Positions 1-5,818 of a stretch of 10,278 nt of DNA are shown here, in pieces. The notes under the pieces were generated by a model, which saw only the letters and a program-made list of their open reading frames with translations, made no database searches and had not been told where the DNA came from. The translations under genes and the position numbers were made by a program. The stretch comes from Rhodospirillales bacterium (lineage in GTDB: Bacteria > Pseudomonadota > Alphaproteobacteria > Rhodospirillales > JABHCV01): positions 1 through 10,278 of the forward strand of contig JADHSW010000102.1 of assembly GCA_016776705.1 (NCBI GenBank), in the 5' to 3' direction. Within the stretch, counting starts at the first letter, position 1; every line of letters begins with the position of its first letter.

Positions 1-612
1 ACACGAGAACGGCGCCACGTGTTCGGTTCCGGCAAGCAAGGGGCCAATGGGACCGGAGCGGAAAATATCTTCCCCGCCAACACTGATAGCCCCAAATCCA
101 GCCCCGTGAAACGCATCCCAGAAGGATATTGTTTTGTGCCTGCCGGTGGCGGCGCGGGCCAGTTTCAACGCCATTTCATTGGCGTCCGACCCGCCCGTCG
201 AAAACAACAGCTTGCCCAGTCCCCTGGGGGCAATGGACGTAAGCTTGGCGGCAAGCTCGATTGCAACCTCGTTGGTAAAACGCCGGGGACCAAATGGCAA
301 GGTATCCATCTGGTTTTTCAGTGCCTGAACAAGTCGGGGGTGCCCGTAGCCAATGTGGTGAACGTTGTTGCCGTGAAAATCCATGTAGCGATTGCCATCC
401 GCATCTTCGATCCAGATGCCTTCTGCCCGGGTTACGGCTGCCAGGCAAGGTGTCGACAGGGCTTGTCGCAGGAAATAACGACCGTCTTCATCAACCATAG
501 ACGCAGATTTTCCACCCGCATTCTGCCTGAACCATTCAGCCCGTCCAGGACTCAGATTGCTGTCGCCTTCACTGGGATGGTGGGTGGTTGTTTTGTCTTT
601 TTCCATAACCAT
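1..612 (-). CDS. Class III aminotransferase-family PLP enzyme, N-terminal 204 residues (PbfA-like), partial
   Basis: Reading the minus strand from an ATG at 612 gives 204 uninterrupted codons that run off the left edge, so only about the first half of a usual 430-450 residue fold-type I enzyme is present. Visible landmarks are the N-terminal substrate strand (AEGIWIEDADGNRYMDFHG, about residues 64-82), the conserved PRRFTN stretch (106-111), the phosphate-binding GGSDANEMALKLA (136-148), and SFWDAFHGAGFGAISVGGE (159-177), whose aromatic residue normally stacks on PLP. The catalytic lysine would lie beyond the window. The WD-FHGA/SVGGE pattern and the RRFTN block resemble the (R)-1-hydroxy-2-aminoethylphosphonate ammonia-lyase (PbfA) group more than ordinary GABA or ornithine transaminases, but this comes from memory of the family. 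The ATG at 612 is preferred over the one at 606 because GGGGTAAG sits about 5-7 bases before it. It follows the transporter gene by 4 bases, suggesting coupled translation and perhaps a shared substrate. Family certain; substrate not. Confidence 0.82.
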   Translation of the reverse strand, partial: MVMEKDKTTTHHPSEGDSNLSPGRAEWFRQNAGGKSASMVDEDGRYFLRQALSTPCLAAVTRAEGIWIEDADGNRYMDFHGNNVHHIGYGHPRLVQALKNQMDTLPFGPRRFTNEVAIELAAKLTSIAPRGLGKLLFSTGGSDANEMALKLARAATGRHKTISFWDAFHGAGFGAISVGGEDIFRSGPIGPLLAGTEHVAPFSC

Positions 613-615
613 AAA

Positions 616-623
616 CTTACCCC
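616..623 (-). promoter_or_regulatory. Ribosome binding site deciding the class III aminotransferase start
   Basis: The minus strand reads GGGGTAAG here, a G-rich Shine-Dalgarno-like run overlapping the last codons of the transporter gene (its TAA stop is at 619-617). It lies a few bases before the ATG at 612 and about 10 bases before the in-frame ATG at 606, so it favours the upstream start. Confidence 0.4.
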
Positions 624-1480
624 ATGATGACCACGACGACGATACCAAAAGCGAGCAAACAGGATGCGAAAAACCGCCTTAACATGCTGCCCTCGCGAAA
701 CATCAGGCCACCTAAAATGACACTGATTGGAATAGAGGCCTGACGAACCGACGTCACTGCCGCCACATCACCGCCCATGGCATAGGCTGTGAGGATCAGG
801 AAGTAGGATGCGTAACAAATAGCCCCGATGCTCAGGAATAAAACCGGATTTTTCACCCATAGATACAAATCGCTCATGCGGGTATCGGAAACACCAAAAA
901 ACCTGAAAATAAACAGATAGAACGGAACGCAAAGAACCTCGATCCAGAAGAATAGAACCGGTGGTTCGATCACCTGCATGGAACGCGCGTCAACAATGGA
1001 ATAAATGCCGGTTCCCGACATCGCCAGAAAGGCAAACATCAGGGTTTTGGGGTCATCGAAAAGATTTGAACCACGGCGGTATTGCAGGGTGAATGCACCG
1101 ACCAGAACGCAGGCAATCCCCGCAAGCACGACCCATGAATAACTGTGTCCCAGGAACAGCACCCCGACAATAACGATGAACAGGGGCGATGAGCGAACAA
1201 TGGGGTAATAACTGGACAAATCACCACGCCTGAGCGTGACAATCAATGAAGATCCATAAAGCAGCTGCCCCATCACCGATATGGTAATCAGGGGCCAGAT
1301 ATCAAAGGCAGCCAGCAGGTCATACCCCATAACCATTGAATGAATAAAAGCAACAACCATTATGGTTGACGTCAGACCAATATACGCACCATCGGCGCGT
1401 TCCTGACGTTTGACCAAAGCATTCCACAAAGGATGCAAGGCGGCGGAAAGCAGCACCAGACCGGCTATTGTCAGGTCCAT
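617..1480 (-). CDS. EamA/DMT-family transporter
   Basis: The 287-residue product is almost entirely hydrophobic, with about ten predicted membrane segments in two repeated halves (roughly residues 4-133 and 147-286). This is the usual length and layout of EamA/DMT (drug/metabolite transporter) proteins of the inner membrane. Characteristic stretches are LSSYYPIVRSSPLFIVIVG (88-106), equivalent to the conserved fourth segment of the first EamA repeat, and VTSVRQASIPISVILGGLMF (242-261) at the same place in the second. EamA proteins move amino acids, sugars, purines or other small metabolites; the substrate cannot be read from sequence. The gene begins 27 bases after the HAD gene and ends 4 bases before the class III aminotransferase-family gene, so it probably serves a substrate or product of those enzymes. 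The ATG at 1480 starts just before the first membrane segment; its ribosome binding site is poor (GGCAGGAAAG lies rather far upstream). Confidence 0.9.
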   Translation of the reverse strand: MDLTIAGLVLLSAALHPLWNALVKRQERADGAYIGLTSTIMVVAFIHSMVMGYDLLAAFDIWPLITISVMGQLLYGSSLIVTLRRGDLSSYYPIVRSSPLFIVIVGVLFLGHSYSWVVLAGIACVLVGAFTLQYRRGSNLFDDPKTLMFAFLAMSGTGIYSIVDARSMQVIEPPVLFFWIEVLCVPFYLFIFRFFGVSDTRMSDLYLWVKNPVLFLSIGAICYASYFLILTAYAMGGDVAAVTSVRQASIPISVILGGLMFREGSMLRRFFASCLLAFGIVVVVIMG

Positions 1481-1507
1481 GGCAAATTCATTGATAAGCT
1501 TTCCTGC

Positions 1508-2248
1508 CTAATGACCCAATTCCAGTTCGTAAAAACTGCCTATCCCATCGATAATAGCATCGGCAAAGGGTTCCAGTTCGCCATGGGTGCCATTACCGCT
1601 TAACACACCCACCACATAACCGGCATTTGCATCTTGTCCCATTTCAAGGTCGCAATGATTATCACCAACCACCATAACCGCCGCAGCCGGCAGGTCGTGC
1701 GCCGTGCAAAAGGCATCAATCATGCCAGTCGCAGGTTTGCTGCCATGTCCGCTGTCGTAACCAACGACAAAAGGGAAATAAGCTTCTATTTTTGCGAATT
1801 TCAGAAACGCACGGGCGCTGATTTCACTATCGTTTGTCGCCACCCCCAAAACAATATCCTGACTGTCTAATTCCATAATCAGGTCCATTAGGCCAGGAAA
1901 AGGTTTCGATGAGTGCGCCGTCACATCGGCAAAGATTTGATCAAGTTCCGGGATCAGCTCTTTCAGGGACTGCTCGGGGCCCAATTCGAGCCACGCTTTG
2001 GCTATTTCATCGGTCGTACCGGAAGCCAGCAGGGAGCCATGAACAAAATCATTCGTCCCTTCATTAAAGCCGGTGGCCTGTAACATTTTCTGCGCTTTGC
2101 TTTCATCCCCACCGGCGGCATGAAGCGCGCCCGCCCTATAGGCAGGCAGCCATGTCGGGATGAAATCGAGAAGCGTCCCATCCTTGTCGAACAGAATACC
2201 ACGCACCGCTTCACGAGCCTTGACGTTGGGCATAGTTACTAAATCCAT
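1508..2248 (-). CDS. HAD-superfamily hydrolase, phosphoglycolate-phosphatase-like
   Basis: The 246-residue protein carries all four HAD motifs. Motif I is FDKDGTLLD with nucleophile Asp21 and acid/base Asp23, motif II is the Thr at about 138 in GVATND, motif III is Lys171 in GSKPATGM, and motif IV is GDNHCDLEMG (195-204) with Asp196 and Asp200 for magnesium. An alpha-helical C1 cap lies between motifs I and II. This is the Gph/PGMB-like subfamily, cytoplasmic, likely releasing phosphate from a small phospho-metabolite. 2-Phosphoglycolate is a guess supported only loosely by the glyoxylate-type aminotransferase nearby. It is not a phosphonatase (PhnX): motif I lacks the WAGT-type sequence expected there. 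The start is uncertain: ATG 2248 and ATG 2233 (MPNVK) are both in frame and neither has a strong ribosome binding site. It opens the last group of genes after a 115-base gap. Confidence 0.88.
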   Translation of the reverse strand: MDLVTMPNVKAREAVRGILFDKDGTLLDFIPTWLPAYRAGALHAAGGDESKAQKMLQATGFNEGTNDFVHGSLLASGTTDEIAKAWLELGPEQSLKELIPELDQIFADVTAHSSKPFPGLMDLIMELDSQDIVLGVATNDSEISARAFLKFAKIEAYFPFVVGYDSGHGSKPATGMIDAFCTAHDLPAAAVMVVGDNHCDLEMGQDANAGYVVGVLSGNGTHGELEPFADAIIDGIGSFYELELGH

Positions 2249-2259
2249 CCCATTAGGAA

Positions 2260-2287
2260 AAGCGGTCCAAATTCATCTCATCCGCTT
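2260..2287 (-). repeat. Inverted repeat AAGCGG-N16-CCGCTT before the HAD gene
   Basis: On the minus strand AAGCGG (2287-2282) is followed after 16 bases by its perfect complement CCGCTT (2265-2260), then TTCC, giving a T4 run. This could be a weak stem-loop with a large loop, 12 bases before the HAD start, or a dyad operator. Six base pairs with a 16-base loop is marginal and could arise by chance. Confidence 0.25.
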
Positions 2288-2293
2288 GAGAAC

Positions 2294-2314
2294 AATCAGA
2301 ACCTTAGCCTGATT
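2294..2314 (-). repeat. Inverted repeat AATCAG-N9-CTGATT after the MocA-like gene
   Basis: AATCAG (2314-2309 on the minus strand) and CTGATT (2299-2294) are perfect complements separated by 9 bases, placed 50 bases past the MocA-like stop codon. The stem is short, AU-rich and lacks a following T-run, so it is not a convincing intrinsic terminator. A chance dyad or weak regulatory hairpin are the alternatives. Confidence 0.22.
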
Positions 2315-2363
2315 CGTCTTCCATTGCAGAGCAAGAAATGGTCACGATCCGATTTAAACCCAA

Positions 2364-2945
2364 TCAATTGATGTCCTCTGGCGTATCGACGTCAATCAGA
2401 ACTCCCTCATCGTCGCAAGGAACCTCTATAACGCGGTTTTTATATTTCACGATCAATTCCCGCGCCCCCTTATCCCCCGATAATCCCTGTAAATCAGGGA
2501 AGAACTCTCGGGGCCAGATAACCGGATTGCCGCGTCTTCCACCACAGACAGGGGCGCAAATCGACTGGCCATCGGTCTCAATAAAGCGGGATAAAAGTTG
2601 ATTGAGCGTTTCAATTTTCAGGCGGGGCATATCACCCAGCAAAATAGCTGCTCCCGTTTTCTCATCACCAACGGCCCCGATACCCACCCCCAGCGATGTG
2701 GACATGCCTTCACCAAACCGGGGGTTATGGGCGAACCTGACTTCCACACCGTCAAGGGCATGACGCACATTATCTGCATCATGACCGGTGACGACAACGA
2801 CCTCTGCAGCAACTGATTTATTCGCCGTCTCAGCGACATGACGGACCAGCGCCATACCCTGCCAGTGGGCAAGCAACTTGTTAATGTTTCCCATGCGATT
2901 TGAGGAACCGGCGGCCAGAATGACGGCGCTGACACCTTGTTTCAC
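2364..2945 (-). CDS. MocA-like molybdenum cofactor nucleotidyltransferase (MobA-like NTP transferase)
   Basis: The 193-residue protein is a compact GT-A-fold nucleotidyltransferase. It has the nucleotide loop LAAGSSNRMG (10-19) with Lys23 following, VVTGHD (51-56), the metal-binding LLGDMP (102-107), GNPV (139-142), GDKGAR (157-162) and the terminal DVDTPED (185-191). These match MocA/MobA-like proteins that attach CMP (or GMP) to molybdopterin. LAAGSS rather than LAGG, plus an adjacent XdhC-family gene, favour MocA-type cytidylylation for molybdenum hydroxylases, cytoplasmic; this is inferred. Translation starts at GTG 2945, forming a GTGA overlap with the XdhC stop, so the two are probably translationally coupled. 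No molybdenum enzyme subunits are in the window. A less likely alternative is a sugar- or choline-phosphate nucleotidyltransferase. Confidence 0.85.
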   Translation of the reverse strand: MKQGVSAVILAAGSSNRMGNINKLLAHWQGMALVRHVAETANKSVAAEVVVVTGHDADNVRHALDGVEVRFAHNPRFGEGMSTSLGVGIGAVGDEKTGAAILLGDMPRLKIETLNQLLSRFIETDGQSICAPVCGGRRGNPVIWPREFFPDLQGLSGDKGARELIVKYKNRVIEVPCDDEGVLIDVDTPEDIN

Positions 2946-3937
2946 TTATCGTTTCCAACGGCTATGATCTCGGCAAGGATCGAAATAGCAATTTCCCCGG
3001 GAGAGCGACCACCGATATCCATTCCAATGGGACCGTGCAATCGTTCAAGGTCCTTGTCAGTAAACCCCTTCGCGCGCAGCCTTTCGTGCCTGGCTGCCTG
3101 AGTCCTGCGACTACCCAGACACCCGATATAAAAGGCATCTGACTTCAGGGCCGCAATCAGAACCGGATCATCAAGCAAAGGATCGTGGGCAAGCGCGACA
3201 ACTGCAGTCCAGTTGTCCAGTCGCAGGCTTTCGGCGACCTTCTCAGGTCTTTCGGTAATGATGTTAACGCCCGGAAGGCGTTCTTGTGTTGCGAACTTTG
3301 GCCGCGGATCAATGACAGAAACCCTGAACCCGATGGAGGCCGCCATGGGCGCAAGCATCTGGGCGATATGGACCGCGCCAACGACGACGAGATTTCGCGG
3401 TTGTGCATACACCTGAACGAAAAGATCCCGATCCCCTGCCTTGAGTGTTCCGCTTGTGCCATGCTTAAGCAGCAATCGAGCGTCGGCCAATTCGTGGTCA
3501 TCCAGTGACAAAGCGCCTTCAAGGCAATCGCTGCTCAAAACCGCTGATAGCCCGCTCGCAGTATCGACAACGCGGGCAACAGGCTGGGTTGACTTCAACC
3601 TTTCCAGAACCGCCCGGTCCGGCGCACGTTCCACCAATACGCGAACCGTGCCGCCACAAGCCAGACGGACTTCGCGCGCCTGTTCGTTGGTAACGCCGTA
3701 TTCCAGGTTCAGAACCTCTCCATCGGCGATAACATCGACGGCTTCCGAGACAACAAAGGTTTCAATGCAGCCACCGGATACCGATCCGCTGAAATCGCCC
3801 CGGTCATTGATAACAAGTTGCGAGCCAACGGGCCGCGGCGACGATCCCCACGTACTGATGACAGTGGCAAAGGCGAGATCGTGACCCTGATCAATCCAGG
3901 TTAGTGCTTTCTCTAAAATATTGTCTATATCGGTCAT
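2942..3937 (-). CDS. XdhC-family molybdenum enzyme maturation protein
   Basis: The 331-residue protein has the two-domain XdhC/CoxI layout. The N-terminal domain has STWGSSPRPVG (28-38), GSVSGGCIE (51-59, with Cys57) and LACGG (92-96, with Cys94). The C-terminal Rossmann domain has LVVVGAVHIAQ (183-193), IDPRP (209-213), AHDPLLDDP (250-258), GCLGSRR (272-278) and GPIGMDIGGRSPGEIA (302-317). XdhC-type proteins bind molybdenum cofactor, promote its sulfuration, and insert it into xanthine dehydrogenase or related hydroxylases in the cytoplasm. The Rossmann loop reads GAVH rather than the textbook GxGH, a variant I believe is common in this subgroup. It overlaps the aminotransferase gene by ATGA and the MocA-like gene by GTGA, so all three are tightly coupled. 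Family confident; client enzyme unknown. Confidence 0.92.
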   Translation of the reverse strand: MTDIDNILEKALTWIDQGHDLAFATVISTWGSSPRPVGSQLVINDRGDFSGSVSGGCIETFVVSEAVDVIADGEVLNLEYGVTNEQAREVRLACGGTVRVLVERAPDRAVLERLKSTQPVARVVDTASGLSAVLSSDCLEGALSLDDHELADARLLLKHGTSGTLKAGDRDLFVQVYAQPRNLVVVGAVHIAQMLAPMAASIGFRVSVIDPRPKFATQERLPGVNIITERPEKVAESLRLDNWTAVVALAHDPLLDDPVLIAALKSDAFYIGCLGSRRTQAARHERLRAKGFTDKDLERLHGPIGMDIGGRSPGEIAISILAEIIAVGNDK

Positions 3938-5100
3938 TTCTTGCCCGCACGTTCAGCAAGGTAAACAAGAGCCGCATCAACGCCCCCCTTTGCGCCAGCC
4001 AGGCCAAAAAGTCGAAGCCCCATCTCGACACCTGACAGTGCGCCCGCCAAAGTCAGGTCATTGAAATCGCCAAGATGGCCGATACGGAAAACCTTTCCGG
4101 CGACCTTGCCAAGGCCCGAACCCAAAGACATATCGAATTTTTCCAATACCACTTTGCGCAACGCATCAGCATTCTTTCCATCAGGCATCATGACAGCGGT
4201 CAGGGAATTGCTGTATTCCTCCGGATTTTTACAAAGAACTTCAAGCCCCCATGCTGCGACGGCTCTTCTTGTCGCTTCCCCGTGACGCCGGTGACGGGCA
4301 AAGACAGTGTCAAGACCTTCCTCATTCAGCATAGCGATGGATTCTTGCAATCCGTAAAGCAGGTTGGTCGCCGGGGTGTAGGGGAAAAATCCTTTTTCGT
4401 TGGCCTTGAGCATTTCATCCCAATGCCAGTAGGATTTGGCGAAGCTGGAATTTTCAGTGGCTTCAAGCGCCTTCATGCTTATGGCGGTGAACGATAGCCC
4501 GGGGGGCAACATCAATCCCTTTTGTGAGCCGCTGACCGTCACATCCACACCCCATTCGTCATGGCGGTAGTCCATGCAAGCCAGCGAAGAAATGGTATCA
4601 ACCATCAACAGGGCGGGATGGCCCGTGCGGTCCATGGCTGCGCGAACGGCGGCGATGTTGCTGGTAACGCCGGTTGATGTTTCGTTATGAACCACACAAA
4701 CCGCCTTTATGTCGGCGCTCAGGCGATCTTCTACGTCCTGGGGCTTCACCCCTGAACGCCAGTCGCCGGGAACCATGTCAACCTCAAGGCCAAAACGCCG
4801 GGCGAGGTTGCTCCACAGTGTCGCAAACTGCCCGGTTTCGAACATCAGGACCTTGTCACCGTGTGAGAGCGTATTAACCAACGCCGCTTCCCATGCGCCG
4901 GTTCCCGATGCAGGAAAAATCAAAACCGGTTGTTCGGTTTTGAAAATCGCTTTTATGTCGTACAGAACATCCAGCGCCAGTTCGGCGAACTCGGGTCCCC
5001 GGTGGTCAATGGTTGGCCCGTCCATGGCGCGCAGAATGCGGTCCGGCACATTGGTCGGTCCCGGTATCTGTAGAAAATGACGTCCGCTTTTATGGCTCAT
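3934..5100 (-). CDS. Class V aminotransferase, serine/aspartate-glyoxylate (SgaA/BhcA/AGXT) type
   Basis: The 388-residue protein is a full-length fold-type I PLP enzyme of the alanine/serine-glyoxylate aminotransferase group. Visible landmarks are PGPTNVP (13-19), ASGTGAWE (64-71) for the phosphate cup, VHNETSTGV (137-145), Asp168 in MVDTISS pairing with the pyridine nitrogen, Schiff-base Lys194 in SGSQKGLMLPPG (190-201), and Arg339 in VFRIGHLGD, which binds the substrate carboxylate. Relatives transfer the amino group of serine, alanine, aspartate or ureidoglycine to glyoxylate; overall likeness is to Hyphomicrobium SgaA and Paracoccus BhcA, so glyoxylate is the probable acceptor, with the donor undetermined. 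It follows the FAH-family gene by 14 bases and overlaps XdhC by ATGA. No serine-cycle or beta-hydroxyaspartate-cycle partner gene is in the window. The PucG-type ureidoglycine aminotransferase role is an alternative, given the purine-linked XdhC next door. Confidence 0.9.
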   Translation of the reverse strand: MSHKSGRHFLQIPGPTNVPDRILRAMDGPTIDHRGPEFAELALDVLYDIKAIFKTEQPVLIFPASGTGAWEAALVNTLSHGDKVLMFETGQFATLWSNLARRFGLEVDMVPGDWRSGVKPQDVEDRLSADIKAVCVVHNETSTGVTSNIAAVRAAMDRTGHPALLMVDTISSLACMDYRHDEWGVDVTVSGSQKGLMLPPGLSFTAISMKALEATENSSFAKSYWHWDEMLKANEKGFFPYTPATNLLYGLQESIAMLNEEGLDTVFARHRRHGEATRRAVAAWGLEVLCKNPEEYSNSLTAVMMPDGKNADALRKVVLEKFDMSLGSGLGKVAGKVFRIGHLGDFNDLTLAGALSGVEMGLRLFGLAGAKGGVDAALVYLAERAGKK

Positions 5101-5114
5101 GACTCACCCGATAC

Positions 5115-5798
5115 TTAAACGACAGTGATTTTCATCTCGCCGATACCGTCGATGCCGCCGATCATGACATCACCCGGTTTTATCGCCCCTACACCAGCAG
5201 GAGTCCCTGTATAGATAAGATCACCGGCCTTGACTTCAAACAACTTCGACAAATGGGATATTCCTTCAGGCACATTCCAGATTTGCAAATCCAGCGTGCT
5301 GTCCTGCTTTACCTCCCCGTTCACCGCCAGCCAAATCCGCGCGTCTGACGGGTGACCAATCTCGCTAGCCGGCCTGATCGGCGCAATGGGGGCGGCGAAA
5401 TCAAAGGCTTTGGCCGCCTCCCACGGCTTGCCGCCTTTCTTGGCCTTTTCCTGCAGGTCGCGGCGGGTCATATCGAAGCCCAGGGCATAGCCATACACAT
5501 GATCCAGGGCATCCTCGACGGCGATATTAACGCCCCCTTTGCCAATGGCGACAACCAGTTCGACTTCATGCTGAACATTTTCAGATCCCGGAGGGTACGG
5601 AAATTCGCCGCCACTTGGCAGCAAGGCGTCCAGGGGTTTTTGGAAGAAAAAGGGCGGCTGCCGTTCATCATTTCCCATCTCCTGAATATGGGCCAGGTAA
5701 TTTCGGCCAATACAATAAATCCGATGCACGGGGAAGCGATCCCCGTTGCCAACGATGGCGACAGAAGCCGTTTCCGGGGCGGGAAAAATATATGTCAT
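5115..5798 (-). CDS. Fumarylacetoacetate hydrolase (FAH) family protein, fumarylpyruvate-hydrolase-like
   Basis: The 227-residue, single-domain protein has the family core. It shows YCIGRNYLAH (28-37), FFFQKP (50-55), the metal ligands Glu78 and Glu80 in HEVE and Asp109 in GFDMTRRD, Lys130 in EAAKAFD, and the closing GDLIYTGTPAGVG (192-204). Members use magnesium or manganese to hydrolyse C-C bonds of acylpyruvates, decarboxylate oxaloacetate, or hydrate and isomerise 2-oxo acids. The short length and the GRNY/FFFQKP style resemble fumarylpyruvate hydrolases (NagK) and acylpyruvases, but the substrate is not fixed by sequence. It is cytoplasmic, with no signal peptide. It sits 18 bases after the GGT-like gene and 14 bases before the aminotransferase, suggesting a 2-oxo acid made or used by those enzymes. 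Confidence 0.92.
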   Translation of the reverse strand: MTYIFPAPETASVAIVGNGDRFPVHRIYCIGRNYLAHIQEMGNDERQPPFFFQKPLDALLPSGGEFPYPPGSENVQHEVELVVAIGKGGVNIAVEDALDHVYGYALGFDMTRRDLQEKAKKGGKPWEAAKAFDFAAPIAPIRPASEIGHPSDARIWLAVNGEVKQDSTLDLQIWNVPEGISHLSKLFEVKAGDLIYTGTPAGVGAIKPGDVMIGGIDGIGEMKITVV

Positions 5799-5802
5799 GT
5801 CT

Positions 5803-5818
5803 AAATCCTTATATCCTT
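5803..5818 (-). promoter_or_regulatory. Duplicated AAGGAT ribosome binding sequence before the FAH gene
   Basis: The minus strand reads AAGGATAT followed directly by AAGGATTT, a tandem 8-base near-repeat. The downstream AAGGA lies about 8 bases before the ATG at 5798 and is the better placed Shine-Dalgarno; the upstream copy overlaps the GGT-like stop codon region. It fixes the start of the FAH-family gene. Confidence 0.5.

Larger units (their letters stand above)
2249..2363. other. Only sizeable intergenic region; two short inverted repeats, no confident promoter
   Basis: These 115 bases separate the MocA-like gene (stop at 2364) from the HAD gene (start at 2248), whereas every other junction in the window is a gap under 30 bases or an overlap. 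The stretch is visibly more AT-rich than its surroundings and holds two imperfectly terminator-like hairpins, listed separately. I could not place a convincing -35/-10 pair with proper spacing on the minus strand, so a promoter is possible but not supported. No small open reading frame with a good ribosome binding site is evident. It may mark the end of the long upstream operon or an internal attenuation or processing point. Confidence 0.5.

Noticed and set aside
19..627. 202-codon open frame on the plus strand at the left edge
   Set aside because: It lies wholly opposite the class III aminotransferase, whose minus-strand reading contains the family motifs. The plus-strand product has no recognisable domain and no good ribosome binding site.
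1508..2248. HAD protein as phosphonoacetaldehyde hydrolase (PhnX), to complete a phosphonate pathway with the PbfA-like gene
   Set aside because: Motif I is FDKDGTLLD, not the WAGT-type sequence of PhnX, and the cap-domain lysine signature was not evident; it looks like an ordinary Gph-type phosphatase.
3934..5100. Aminotransferase as 2-aminoethylphosphonate-pyruvate transaminase (PhnW)
   Set aside because: The N-terminal PGPTNVP and GSQKGLMLPPG active-site patterns fit the SgaA/BhcA/AGXT glyoxylate group better than PhnW.
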